The notes: a model not told the origin generated them from the letters alone. 38,160 nt of DNA from Clostridia bacterium (GCA_017464805.1 JAFTYE010000012.1:1-38160); one strand, 5' to 3'; numbered from the stretch's first letter, positions 15,041 to 24,532 are shown. Made by a program: numbers and translations.

Positions 15041-15916
15041 ATGAAGTTGACCGAGCTTTTTAACCGAAATACAATCTCGCTTTCCTTTGAGGTATTCCCT
15101 CCCAAGACGGATACGGCATTTGATAGCGTAAAACACGCAACGGAGGAGATCGCCAAGCTACACCCCTCCTTTATGAGCGTGACCTACGGTGCGGGCGGCG
15201 GAACAAGTCAATACACCTTGGATATTGCAAAGAATATCAAGGAGCAATACGGTGTTCCCACACTTGCGCACCTGACCTGCGTTTCGTCCACAAAGGAAAC
15301 GGTACAAAAGAAGATTGGCGAAATAAAATTCGCGGGCATTCAAAACGTGATGGCACTCAGAGGAGATATTCCCGCAGGGCTTGAAAATGCAGATCGTAGC
15401 CGGTGGGATTACAAGCATGCCATTGAGCTTGTTCGCGAGCTGAAGGGTTCGGGGGCAGATTTCTGTATCGGCGGTGCCTGTTATCCCGAGATCCATCCCG
15501 AAAGTACCAATCAAAAGGAAGATATCAAACATCTCAAGGAAAAGGTGGATGCAGGATGCGACTTCCTGACAACGCAGATGTTTTTCGACAACAATCTGCT
15601 ATATAATTTCCTTTACAAAATCCGCGAGGCGGGCATTACCGTGCCGATCATTCCCGGCGTTATGCCCATCACCAACGGCAATCAAGTGGAAAGAGCCATC
15701 AAGCTGTCGGGTTCCTTTATGCCGCAGCGATTCAAATCCTTGGTAGACAAGTTCGGAACGTCCCCTGCCGCCATGAAGCAAGCGGGCATTGCCTATGCCA
15801 CCGATCAGATCATCGACCTGTTCGCCAACGGTATCACCAACGTACATGTGTATTCGATGAATAAGCCCGATGTGGCGCAGGCCATCCAACGCAATCTCTC
15901 GGATATATTGGGGTGA
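15041..15916 (+). CDS. metF: 5,10-Methylenetetrahydrofolate reductase
   Basis: The product has 291 residues and the FAD-dependent MTHFR fold. SLSFEVFPPKT near the N-terminus contains the catalytic Glu17; ALRGDIP and DFLTTQMFFDN are further family motifs. It reduces methylene-THF to methyl-THF, the methyl donor for MetH two genes on. The ATG at 15041 follows AAAGGTG; the frame opens earlier, but that part overlaps nifU and the promoter. Its stop is 2 bases before the next ATG. Confidence 0.95.
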   Translation: MKLTELFNRNTISLSFEVFPPKTDTAFDSVKHATEEIAKLHPSFMSVTYGAGGGTSQYTLDIAKNIKEQYGVPTLAHLTCVSSTKETVQKKIGEIKFAGIQNVMALRGDIPAGLENADRSRWDYKHAIELVRELKGSGADFCIGGACYPEIHPESTNQKEDIKHLKEKVDAGCDFLTTQMFFDNNLLYNFLYKIREAGITVPIIPGVMPITNGNQVERAIKLSGSFMPQRFKSLVDKFGTSPAAMKQAGIAYATDQIIDLFANGITNVHVYSMNKPDVAQAIQRNLSDILG

Positions 15917-15918
15917 GG

Positions 15919-16521
15919 ATGGAAAACACGATCTATACCCGAAGTTATGGTGCACCTCCGTGGAACCGAAGGGAGATCCTGCGCTATGCGGGCGTAAAGG
16001 GGGACACATCGGAGCTGGACGCCCTGTTACAAAGCTGTCTTGACGAGGTAGAGGACAAGCTCGTTTACAGGGTTTGTTACCGCGAGTTCGCCGTCACGCA
16101 GCATCCTGCCTATTTCGATCTCGGCTTTCTCAAATCGGCATCTGCGGGATTGAAGAAGAATCTGTCGGGGTGTGAGAGCATCATCCTCTTTGCAGCCACG
16201 ATCGGTATCGAGATCGACAGATTGATCGCGCGCAGTGCCACGGTGTCTGCGACAAAGGCACTGCTGTTTCAAGCCATCGGGGCAGAGCGGATCGAGAGCC
16301 TGTGTGACGCCTTCAACTGTAATATCACCGAGCAAAAGGCCGCAGAAGGTTTGAGAACGCGTCCGCGATTCAGCGCAGGATATGGAGATTTTCCGCTGGA
16401 GGCGCAAAAGGATATTTTTGCCGTGTTGGACTGTTCGAGAAGGATCGGTCTCACGCTCAATGAAAGTCTTTTAATGTCACCATCCAAATCCGTTACGGCC
16501 ATCATAGGAGTGGGAAGATAA
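15919..16521 (+). CDS. Stand-alone MetH reactivation-domain-like protein
   Basis: The 200-residue protein resembles the C-terminal activation domain of cobalamin-dependent methionine synthase. The segment RFSAGYGDFPLEAQKDIF (about residues 154-171) and the following LNESLLMSPSKSVTAIIG match the part that binds S-adenosylmethionine and contacts cobalamin. The neighbouring MetH lacks this domain, so the two probably work as a split enzyme in which this protein helps reductive remethylation of oxidised cobalamin. The ATG at 15919 is preferred over a GTG at 15913, with GGGGTG before it. It is tightly packed between metF and metH. A separate reactivation protein is known for MetH of other anaerobes. 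Confidence 0.82.
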   Translation: MENTIYTRSYGAPPWNRREILRYAGVKGDTSELDALLQSCLDEVEDKLVYRVCYREFAVTQHPAYFDLGFLKSASAGLKKNLSGCESIILFAATIGIEIDRLIARSATVSATKALLFQAIGAERIESLCDAFNCNITEQKAAEGLRTRPRFSAGYGDFPLEAQKDIFAVLDCSRRIGLTLNESLLMSPSKSVTAIIGVGR

Positions 16522-16522
16522 C

Positions 16523-18943
16523 ATGAAGATCACAGATTACCTTAAAGACCATATTTTATATCTGGACGGGGGCATGGGAACCTTGCTTCAAGAAGAGGGG
16601 CTTCTGCCCGGCGAGCTTCCTGAGCGGTGGAACATGTCCCATCCCGACATCATCACAAAAATCCACCGCGACTATTATGACGCAGGAAGCCATGTGGTCA
16701 ACACCAACACCTTTGGCGCAAGCAGCTTGAAGTTTTCGGCCGAGGAGCTGGACACCATCGTCCGATCAGCCATCGCCAACGCAAGGGCGGCAGCCTGCGA
16801 AAGCTGTGGGCAACAGCCGAAGTGGGTCGCCCTCGATATCGGTCCTACGGGACGCATGCTCAAGCCATACGGAGATTTCGACTTTGAGGATGCGGTATCG
16901 GTCTTTTCCGAAACGGTCAGGCTTGGTGTGAAGTACGGTGCCGATCTCATTATGATCGAGACCATGAACGACAGCTACGAAACCAAGGCGGCTTTGCTTG
17001 CGGCAAAGGAAAACAGCGACCTTCCCATATTTGTTTCCAACGCCTACGGCGAGGACGGGAAGCTGATGACGGGAGCGGATCCCACCGCTATGGTCGCCAT
17101 GCTGGAAGGCATGGGTGCGGACGCCGTCGGCATCAACTGCTCTCTCGGACCGAGGGCTCTTCGGAGTGTTGCGGAGAAATATTTGCAATACGCATCGGTT
17201 CCCGTTCTTCTCAAGCCGAACGCGGGACTTCCCAAAGCGGTGAACGGCAGAACCGTTTATGACGTTTTGCCTCGGGAGTTTTCCGAAGAAATTTCCGACC
17301 TGATCTGCAAGGGAGTTCGAGTGGCGGGCGGCTGTTGCGGCACGACGCCCGAATACATATCCGCAACGGTCAAGGCGACGATCCATGCAAAGCCTGTGAA
17401 GCTCGACACAAAGAGCATCACCTGTGTTTCCTCCTACACGCATGCCGTGATATTCGGTGAGTCCCCGATCCTGATCGGTGAACGCATCAACCCCACGGGA
17501 AAAAAGCGTTTCAAGGAGGCTCTTCGAGCACACGATATGGATTATATCTTAAAGGAGGGCATCTCTCAACAGGAAAAGGGTGTCCACATTCTGGACGTCA
17601 ACGTAGGACTTCCCGAGATCAATGAGGCAGACATGTTAAGGGAAGCGGTCTGCGAGCTGCAAGCGATCATCGATCTTCCCTTGCAGATCGACACCTCCGA
17701 TCCTGCCGCCATGGAGGCCGCGCTTCGCCGTTATAATGGCAAGGCCATGATCAACTCCGTGAACGGAAAGCAAGAAAGCATGGATGCCGTGTTTCCGCTG
17801 GCAAAGAAGTACGGCGGACTGATTGTGGCACTGACCCTGGACGAGAATGGCATTCCAGCGAAGGCGGAGGGACGGCTGGCGATCGCCCGAAGGATCCTCG
17901 CCGAAGCCGAGAAATACGGCATTGAAAAAAAGGATATCATCTTTGACCCCTTGGCCATGACCATCAGCGCGGACAAATATGCCGCAACGGAAACCATCCG
18001 TGCGGTCGGGCTGATCAAGCGCGAGCTTGGCTGTCATACCTCACTCGGGATATCCAACGTTTCCTTCGGTCTGCCGTCAAGAGATATGGTCAACGGTACA
18101 TTTTTCGCCTTGACGCTTGGGCAGGGGCTTTCGGCGGCCATCATGAATCCCTATTCGCAGGAGATGATGAAGGCGTATCATAGCTATCGCGCCCTTATGG
18201 GACTTGACGAAAACTGTGCCGCGTATATCGACTTTGCCGAAACGGCTCCGCAGCCCACAAGCCCATCCGCTTTGGAGAGGAATGCGGCCCCCTCCGAGAA
18301 GGAATACGCCTCCGAGCTGCAAAGAGCCATCGTCAAAGGACTGAAGGAGCAGGCGGCACAGATGACCGCAGGGCTGCTTCACACCCTTGCACCACTACAA
18401 ATCGTGCAGGAACAGATTATTCCCGCCCTGAACATTGTCGGCGAGGGCTTTGAGAAAAAAACGGTATACCTTCCCCAGCTTCTGATGAGCGCGGAGGCGG
18501 CAAAATCCGCCTTTGAGGTGATCAAGGCAAACATGGCGGAGGAAAAGACCGGCGACAAATGCACCTTCGTCATCGCTACCGTTGAGGGAGATATCCACGA
18601 TATCGGAAAAAACATCGTCAAGCTGATACTCGAAAACTACGGCTTTTGTGTGACGGATCTCGGACGGGATGTTTCGCCTGATGAAATCGTGGCATGCACG
18701 GTCAGACTGCACGCGCCGATTGTAGGACTCAGCGCGCTGATGACCACCACCGTTCCCGCCATGGAGAAAACGATCCGTCAACTTCGCCGGGAGGCACCGT
18801 GGTGCAGGATCGTGGTCGGCGGAGCGGTGCTGAATCAGGAGTATGCCGATGCCATCGGGGCCGACAAATATGCCAAGGATGCGATGGAAACCGTGCGGTA
18901 CGCGGAAGAAATAAACAAAACCTTGATGGAGAGCAGGATATGA
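16523..18943 (+). CDS. metH: Cobalamin-dependent methionine synthase without reactivation domain
   Basis: The 806-residue enzyme transfers a methyl group from methyl-THF to homocysteine. Domains in order: homocysteine S-methyltransferase (about 1-300; zinc ligands Cys206 in GINCSLGP and Cys271/Cys272 in GGCCGTT), pterin-binding (about 315-580; LIGERINPTGKKRF), helical cap (about 600-680) and B12-binding (about 680-806; His692 in EGDIHDIGKN is the lower cobalt ligand). The protein stops after the B12 domain, whereas enterobacterial MetH is about 1200 residues with a reactivation domain, here encoded by the preceding gene. AGGAG precedes the ATG. Its stop overlaps the start of the regulator gene (ATGA). 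Confidence 0.95.
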   Translation: MKITDYLKDHILYLDGGMGTLLQEEGLLPGELPERWNMSHPDIITKIHRDYYDAGSHVVNTNTFGASSLKFSAEELDTIVRSAIANARAAACESCGQQPKWVALDIGPTGRMLKPYGDFDFEDAVSVFSETVRLGVKYGADLIMIETMNDSYETKAALLAAKENSDLPIFVSNAYGEDGKLMTGADPTAMVAMLEGMGADAVGINCSLGPRALRSVAEKYLQYASVPVLLKPNAGLPKAVNGRTVYDVLPREFSEEISDLICKGVRVAGGCCGTTPEYISATVKATIHAKPVKLDTKSITCVSSYTHAVIFGESPILIGERINPTGKKRFKEALRAHDMDYILKEGISQQEKGVHILDVNVGLPEINEADMLREAVCELQAIIDLPLQIDTSDPAAMEAALRRYNGKAMINSVNGKQESMDAVFPLAKKYGGLIVALTLDENGIPAKAEGRLAIARRILAEAEKYGIEKKDIIFDPLAMTISADKYAATETIRAVGLIKRELGCHTSLGISNVSFGLPSRDMVNGTFFALTLGQGLSAAIMNPYSQEMMKAYHSYRALMGLDENCAAYIDFAETAPQPTSPSALERNAAPSEKEYASELQRAIVKGLKEQAAQMTAGLLHTLAPLQIVQEQIIPALNIVGEGFEKKTVYLPQLLMSAEAAKSAFEVIKANMAEEKTGDKCTFVIATVEGDIHDIGKNIVKLILENYGFCVTDLGRDVSPDEIVACTVRLHAPIVGLSALMTTTVPAMEKTIRQLRREAPWCRIVVGGAVLNQEYADAIGADKYAKDAMETVRYAEEINKTLMESRI

Positions 18944-19350
18944 TTATATCAACAAGAGGAAGATACGCCCTGCGTGTCATGATCGACCTTGCCGAAAACG
19001 GAAGCGGTGACTATATCGCCATGAAAAAAATAGCCGAAAGACAGGGTATCTCCCTCAAATATCTTGAGCGAATCCTGCCCGTACTGACACAGAACGGGAT
19101 CGTGGAGGGGGTTCAAGGCAAGGGCGGCGGATACCGCTTGACGAGAAGGCCGGAGGAATACCGAGTTGGCGAGATTCTTCGCTTGACCGAGGGTGATCTG
19201 GCACCCGTTTCCTGCCTTGCATGCGGGGCGGAACCCTGCTCAAAGCGCGATGAGTGCCGCACGCTTCCCATGTGGACAAAGCTGCACGATATGATCACCG
19301 ATTATCTGGACAGCGTGCTTCTGTCGGATCTGATGAAAAACGCTACATAA
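18940..19350 (+). CDS. Rrf2-family regulator with IscR-like cysteines
   Basis: The 136-residue protein is an Rrf2 winged-helix regulator: MIISTRGRYALRVMIDLAE at the start, recognition helix around residues 37-50 and the GGYRL wing at 64-68. Cys92, Cys95, Cys100 and Cys106 lie where IscR carries its three cluster ligands (Cys92/98/104 in E. coli). CymR, the cysteine regulator of the same family, lacks such a cluster, so Fe-S sensing is likely. Start ATG 18940 overlaps the metH stop by ATGA and is coupled to it. Position after nifS/nifU and the sulfur genes suggests it regulates this cluster, with the TACCA dyads at 10023 and 14994 as candidate sites. Confidence 0.88.
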   Translation: MIISTRGRYALRVMIDLAENGSGDYIAMKKIAERQGISLKYLERILPVLTQNGIVEGVQGKGGGYRLTRRPEEYRVGEILRLTEGDLAPVSCLACGAEPCSKRDECRTLPMWTKLHDMITDYLDSVLLSDLMKNAT

Positions 19351-19364
19351 ATGCATCCCAAAAC

Positions 19365-19405
19365 AAAACGAAACGGACACCGAATGGTGTCCGTTTCGTT
19401 TTTAG
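19365..19405 (+). terminator. Rho-independent terminator, perfect 17-bp stem
   Basis: The arms 19365-19381 and 19386-19402 are exact complements around a GAAT loop with core GGACACC/GGTGTCC, followed by T. It ends the sulfur cluster. The core is shared with the hairpin at 9861-9904. Confidence 0.85.
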
Positions 19406-19443
19406 CCAACCGCACGAATGAAACATCATATTTACGAATTCGC

Positions 19444-19472
19444 TTGACTTTATGCGGTATGGATAGTATAAT
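19444..19472 (+). promoter_or_regulatory. Promoter of the GH3 gene
   Basis: TTGACT (19444-19449), a 17-base spacer and TATAAT (19467-19472), about 45 bases before the ATG. Confidence 0.8.
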
Positions 19473-19516
19473 AATGGATAATAATGGAGCAAGAAGCGTT
19501 ACTGAGGAGGATAGTC

Positions 19517-21088
19517 ATGAAACTGACTGTACAGGAGCTTTCCATCGAGCAAAAGCTGGGCATGCTGTTTTGCGCGCGCCGCTTTCAGACCGAAGAGGAC
19601 CTTGCCTTTACACTGGATCTGATCCGCCGCCGTGCGCTTGGCTCCGTTCAGGTACCGATCAATGATGAGACCCCTGCCATTATGCAGGCGGTTCGTGAGG
19701 CGGCCGACTACCCCATTCTGATTATCAACGATATGGAGCAGGGCTATCCCCGTGCCGATCTGCCACAGATCCCTGCCCTAACGCTCGCCGCCGCCGACAA
19801 CGAGGATTATTCCCGCGCCTTTGCCAAGGCGGTCGTGGCCACAGCCAAGGCCGAGGGCTTCAACGGCACGTGGGGGCCCATCCTGGACCTCATTCTTTGC
19901 GACGGCCCCTGCCGCGTGAGCCGCTGTTTTGGCGACACACCCGATGCCGTGCTCCGCACCGTGTGGAAGATCGCCGACGTGTTCCGCGAGTACGGCTTTA
20001 TGTCCACGGGAAAGCACTACCCCGGACGGCACGACTGCCCCTTTGACACACATATGGCCGAGGGTATCTCCTACGCGGACGCCGGAACGCTGAAGAATGT
20101 GGACCTCGTTCCATACATAAAGCTGATGAAAGAAGGTCTGCTCCCCGCCATCATGACCGCGCACCATTCCCTGCCGAACATCGACCCCGAAAACCCCGCC
20201 TCGGCATCGAAAAAGGTCATCGATCTGATCCGCGAGCTCGGCTTTGACGGTGTTTGCTTCACCGACTCACTGGCCATGATGGGCATTTTGCAGAAATACG
20301 GCGAGGAAAACGTCATGGGCAAGTGCATCGCGGCGGGCAACGACATCGTTCTGCCCAACTACCGCACACCGACGAAGCAGTCCTTTGCATATCTGGAGGC
20401 CAATTATCGCGACGGTTCCTTTGACGAGGCGCGGCTCGACGAGGCGGCACGCCGTGTAATCGAGCTGCAAAACACCCTTGCCAAGCGCGCCGATGCCCTA
20501 CCCACACTAACCGAGCGCGACATAGAATGTCTGCATTTGATCGCACACGATGCGATCACCGCCGTCACAGATGAAGGGCTTACCGCCTCGCTTGGTGACA
20601 CCGCCAAGCGGCGTCTGTTTGCAATCGTGGCACCCGACAGCTATGACGAAAGCACCCCCACCGAGGAGATACAGATTACCGCAGACTACGATCCCCGCCG
20701 TGTGGCGGCGAAGATCAAGGCGGAGTTTCCGAACGCCGAGGTCGTGTTCGTCCCCGAACACGCCACACCCAAGGAAAACGAGCGCGTGCTGGTAGCCGCC
20801 ACGCGGCATGACGAGGTCGTTTTTGTAACCTTCTGCGTGACCTCCCCCTATCTTGGAACCGATTGTCTGACTCGCCGCACAGAGGCTCTCATCAACGCGC
20901 TGGGACGTTCAGGCAAGGTGTCGGCTGTGGTACATTACGGCAACCCGTATGCCGTGACCCCCCTCTCTCATCAGAAGCGGCTCATTTTCGGCTACACCGC
21001 GCCAGAGTCGCAGGAATACGCCATTGAGGTACTGGCAGGCAAATACCCTGCCAAGGGCAAGCTTCCCTTTGCGCTTGATCTGGCATAA
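19517..21088 (+). CDS. Glycoside hydrolase family 3, beta-N-acetylhexosaminidase (NagZ-like)
   Basis: From the ATG at 19517 (GAGGAGG 6 bases upstream) the product has 523 residues and no signal peptide, so it is cytoplasmic. The GH3 barrel contains KHYPG followed by the catalytic dyad Asp177-Thr-His179 (FDTH), diagnostic of NagZ-type N-acetylglucosaminidases, and the nucleophile Asp250 in FTDSLAM. The loop between them reads RHDCP instead of the usual HGD-type sequence. After about residue 340 comes a C-terminal domain, as in the two-domain Gram-positive enzymes. Likely substrates are muropeptides or other N-acetylglucosaminides. It stands alone with its own promoter and faces a GH20 gene across a shared terminator. 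Confidence 0.86.
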   Translation: MKLTVQELSIEQKLGMLFCARRFQTEEDLAFTLDLIRRRALGSVQVPINDETPAIMQAVREAADYPILIINDMEQGYPRADLPQIPALTLAAADNEDYSRAFAKAVVATAKAEGFNGTWGPILDLILCDGPCRVSRCFGDTPDAVLRTVWKIADVFREYGFMSTGKHYPGRHDCPFDTHMAEGISYADAGTLKNVDLVPYIKLMKEGLLPAIMTAHHSLPNIDPENPASASKKVIDLIRELGFDGVCFTDSLAMMGILQKYGEENVMGKCIAAGNDIVLPNYRTPTKQSFAYLEANYRDGSFDEARLDEAARRVIELQNTLAKRADALPTLTERDIECLHLIAHDAITAVTDEGLTASLGDTAKRRLFAIVAPDSYDESTPTEEIQITADYDPRRVAAKIKAEFPNAEVVFVPEHATPKENERVLVAATRHDEVVFVTFCVTSPYLGTDCLTRRTEALINALGRSGKVSAVVHYGNPYAVTPLSHQKRLIFGYTAPESQEYAIEVLAGKYPAKGKLPFALDLA

Positions 21089-21123
21089 AAACAGCCCCAC
21101 GGCATAGCCGTGGGGCTGTTTTT
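21087..21123. terminator. Bidirectional terminator between convergent GH3 and GH20 genes
   Basis: AACAGCCCCACGGC, an ATAG loop and GCCGTGGGGCTGTT-like complement, with A-run on the left and T-run on the right. It overlaps both stop codons' flanks and serves both strands. Confidence 0.88.
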
Positions 21124-23016
21124 ACAGGATATTCGCGGTAGCATAGGAGGCATATTTGAGGGCAAGGAATGTGCCGGCAAATTTGTCCTCCATACGCTCT
21201 GCCTCACTGTGAATGTACTCGCGCGTGGCCTCCAGCTCCTCAATGCGATCAAGCTCCCCCGTTAGGTAGGCCGTAAGGCGATCGACCGTTGTTTCGAAGC
21301 GCGTGATAAGACCGCCGTAGCGGATATCGTGTACCTCCCAACCAAAGGGCTTATTGTAGGTCATCCAAGAGGCACGGTGGCTCCTTCGCAGAGCCTTGAC
21401 CTTGCGGATGATGACACGGCATTCGCCGATCATGGTATGCAGGGCTTCCCTATCCCCCGCATCGTAGGCGGTCTTGAGGCGTACGCCGAAGTCTGCCTTT
21501 TCTTCCAGAAGTGAAGAAAGACGGTAGATCGTATCAAAAGCGGGGCCGAAGATACCCTTATTCTTTTTAACGCGCGCAACGGCGCGGGTAACCTTTTTGT
21601 AATAGTTATGCGTTTCGATAGACGAGATATTCTTATCAGCCAGGCCGATTAGGGGGTCGTTATACAGGAGTGCACGCGTCAGGCTGACAAGGCCGCCATT
21701 CGGATGCTCGGGCATCTCGCAAACGGTGAGATCGTCATAGGGAACACCGTTCGCACAGGTGAAGGTTTCCTTCACACCGTCAAGGTCATAGCCACCGCGA
21801 TAGTCATAATCGGCATACCAGGCAAGGCCCGCCAGCGAGAGGATGAGGCTTCCCTCCGAGCCGCTGTGCCAGACGGTGGCCAAAACCTCGCGCACGTTCT
21901 TTTTACGACAGGCCTCCAACGCGGGAATGCTGAATCGCAAGGAACGCTCGAAGAGGGGGCAATGCCCGCTCCAGAACCACACGCCACCCGCGAACATCAG
22001 ATCGTCGCACACGTAGTCCAGGTGCTTGTCGATGTTCTGGGCATAAAATTCCTCGGTATCGTGGTAATAGTCCCAAAAGACCTGTTTGACGCCCGCAGGG
22101 ATCCTGTCCTTGAGCGATTTCTCAAATTTGACGCGCAGATCGTAGTCGGTGTAGCCGGGGATATTACGCCCTGCCATGCGGAAGAACATGTCGCTCCACA
22201 TCATCGGCTCAAGGCCGTGGCGGCGCACCATCTCGACCACCTTCGATAGATGCGTAAGGATCAGCTCCTGACGATCGACGTAGCCATGGATGGCGAGCGA
22301 GCGACCCGTGCCGAGGTCGCGCACCTCGTCCATGCCCATGTGCAGACGACGGGAGGTAAAGCACTCGGTGACGGTTTTCAGCATATCCTCGATGAGCGCG
22401 TAGGTCGCATCCGCCCCGACCAGCATGGCGTTTGCCGTGTCACGGTAGGGGAAGGCGGTATCCCAATGCAGATGTGTGGCAAGGTGGCCGAGCATCTGGA
22501 TGCAGGGGACCAGCTCGATGCCAAGCATCAGGGCATAGGCATCCAGCTCACGAAGCTCGGCCTTGGTGTAGCGGCCACGCATATAGCCAAAGTAGGGACG
22601 TCCCTCGATTTCATAGGTGTCCTCGGTGTAGAGCATATAGGCGTTCATGCCCATCAGTGCCATGCGGCGGAGCATGACCTTCACGGTCTCCACATTCATG
22701 ACGGCGTTGCGGGACATGTCCACCATCGCGCCGTTGAGGGTAAAGGCGGGATGCTCGGTGATACACGAATCCAAAACGCCCTTTTTCGCCCAATCGGCAA
22801 GCCTGGCAAGGCCGCGAAAAAAGCGCGCGCGGCCACCGCCGTAGGTGATGGTGGCTTCCCTGCCTTGACGCTTGAGTATCAGAACATGCTCGTCTACCTC
22901 GCACACGGTCACACAAATATCGGCGTTTTTTCCTCACCCACAGAAATGCCCAGGTCGGGAGCAACGGCACGGATGCCGTCAAGAAGATCGTCTGCGTTCA
23001 AAAAAGCAAAAATCAT
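21122..23016 (-). CDS. Glycoside hydrolase family 20 N-acetylhexosaminidase with an apparent frameshift
   Basis: The main frame (22912 to 21122) encodes a GH20-like barrel with the catalytic Asp-Glu pair in HMGMDEVRD (residues 230-231 of the joined chain). The true start appears to be an ATG at 23016 that overlaps the upstream stop (ATGA). That frame, MIFAFLNADDLLDGIRAV, runs 35 codons and stops. Adding one A to a six-A run (plus-strand T's at 22926-22931) joins the frames into a 631-residue protein. So there is a real mutation, a consensus error, or slippage. No signal peptide is seen, so cytoplasmic action on imported N-acetylhexosaminides is inferred. It shares an operon with the FAD oxidoreductase. 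Confidence 0.82.
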
Positions 23017-24398
23017 ACGTCCTTCTTCCTTTCACATTGTGCTCTGTCCACGTAGCCGCCGTAGTCGATGAGCCTTGCACGCAGGTCGGTGACGTCCACG
23101 TTCGCACAGGCGGCACCCGTTTTGGCCGCAAGGGTACAGGCAATGCCCGCCGCCGTTCCCATGGCGATGCAAGGACCCATGACACGCACGGGGCCAAGCA
23201 CCTCACGCTCCACGCCGATCGATCGACCGACGACAAGCAGATTGTCCACCCCCACGGGGATGAGAGAACGGTACGGGATCTGGGTAAATTCCGAGGCACG
23301 GCGCACGCCGTGGTAGGGTTGGTGGCTGGGCTTTTTCGGGTTGGGTAAATCCCAGCCGTAGGCGGACAGGGCAATGCCGTCCGCAAATTCGGTCGCCTCG
23401 ACAAGATCCTTCACCGACAGGGTGTAGTGCGAGGTGATGCGGTTGGTTTCACGGATACCGACAGTAGGGGCGATGCTTCGCACTGTGGCCTGCGAGAAGC
23501 CGGGGAAGTGGGCGCGCATGACCGCAAGCAGGGCGAAGTTCTCGGCTCTACCGTCGATCACGGCGCGAGAGAGCGAGTCCCCGTCCGTACCGTCGACGCC
23601 GACCTGGCGGATGGTGTTGATCATATAGACACCCTCGCGCGGCATTTTGACCGAGATAAAGATGTCATAGGGGAAGGACCACTTCCCTTCCGTGCGCAGA
23701 CGCTCGATGATGGTGCGGAAGCGCAAATCGCCCGTTTCCTTCATGTAGGCAAAAAGCGCAGCGGAATCCACGTTTTCCACGTGCATCTCGAGCGAGGCCG
23801 CCGCCATGCCGCCATCCTCGTCCCCCTTTTGCATGGGAAGACCGAGCGAGGTGCAAAGGTCGGCATCCCCCGTGGCATCCACGAAATAGTAGCCGCCAAC
23901 GGCAAAGAGCCCGCTTTTGTTATGCAGAACGAGAGCGGATACGCGATCCCCCTCATAGAGAGCATCGAGGATATCGGTCATGTAGAGAATCTTGACTCCC
24001 ACCTCGAAAAGCATTTCTTCCAAAATCAGCTTCATCTGCTCGCAGTCGAAGACCAGCCCCGTACCGAGGGAGGGATACCAGCCGTGCGGATGAAGGTCGA
24101 GGTCGAGCGTATCGACATCCACTGCACCGCCGCGGGCGATCAGCCGTTTTTCCAGCTCGGCAAACACGTCTCCCACACAGGGAACAAGAGTATTCCCTTC
24201 CGAAAGCAACCGAACGCCGAGGATATGGTTGACAAGCCCCTGCGTGCCGACACCGCCAAGGGACGCGCTCCTCTCCACAAGGAGCACGCGAGCACCCTCG
24301 CGTGCGGCCGCGTACGCCGCCGCAAAGCCCGAGAAGCCGCCGCCGGCGACCAGGACGTCATATTCCTCTTTTATGGCAATTTCTTTGGTGTAGATCAT
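23013..24398 (-). CDS. FAD-dependent oxidoreductase
   Basis: The 461-residue flavoprotein has an N-terminal Rossmann fold: YDVLVAGGGFSGFAAAYAAA (about residues 12-31) with the GxGxxG-like dinucleotide motif, then LLVERSASLGG. VDATGDADLC (near 180) is typical of the FAD_oxidored family, and VVGRSIG plus GTAAG near the C-terminus complete the FAD site. The ATG at 24398 follows AAGGGA. The stop overlaps the GH20 start (ATGA), so the two are coupled. Members of this family sit in carbohydrate loci of gut bacteria, but the substrate here is unknown; oxidation of a sugar released by the partner is only a possibility. Confidence 0.85.
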   Translation of the reverse strand: MIYTKEIAIKEEYDVLVAGGGFSGFAAAYAAAREGARVLLVERSASLGGVGTQGLVNHILGVRLLSEGNTLVPCVGDVFAELEKRLIARGGAVDVDTLDLDLHPHGWYPSLGTGLVFDCEQMKLILEEMLFEVGVKILYMTDILDALYEGDRVSALVLHNKSGLFAVGGYYFVDATGDADLCTSLGLPMQKGDEDGGMAAASLEMHVENVDSAALFAYMKETGDLRFRTIIERLRTEGKWSFPYDIFISVKMPREGVYMINTIRQVGVDGTDGDSLSRAVIDGRAENFALLAVMRAHFPGFSQATVRSIAPTVGIRETNRITSHYTLSVKDLVEATEFADGIALSAYGWDLPNPKKPSHQPYHGVRRASEFTQIPYRSLIPVGVDNLLVVGRSIGVEREVLGPVRVMGPCIAMGTAAGIACTLAAKTGAACANVDVTDLRARLIDYGGYVDRAQCERKKDV

Positions 24399-24432
24399 GT
24401 CATTCCCTTTTTCTTTTGGAATTGTTGCTACC

Positions 24433-24441
24433 ATTATAACA
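24433..24441 (-). promoter_or_regulatory. Extended -10 promoter for the FAD oxidoreductase-GH20 operon
   Basis: On the minus strand TGTTATAAT (24441-24433) carries the TG extension; no good -35 lies at the usual distance. Confidence 0.55.
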
Positions 24442-24499
24442 CAAGAAGAGGGCAATAAGTAGTGAAATGTTGCCGTTTTTTTTACTTTGATTGCTCTTT

Positions 24500-24532
24500 A
24501 TAAAAAAGAACCCGTCGGATGACGGGTTCTTT
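24500..24532 (-). terminator. Terminator of the NhaC-type gene
   Basis: AAAGAACCCGTC (24505-24516), GGAT loop and GACGGGTTCTTT (24521-24532); on the minus strand it is followed by TTTTTTAT, 12 bases after the stop. Confidence 0.85.

Noticed and set aside
22926-22931. Programmed -1 frameshifting like that of dnaX
   Set aside because: The six-A run is not in the phase of a classic X_XXY_YYZ slippery heptamer, so simple error or mutation is more likely, though slippage remains possible.
23427-24458. 343-codon plus-strand open frame
   Set aside because: It is antisense to the FAD oxidoreductase, whose dinucleotide motif and start are clear.
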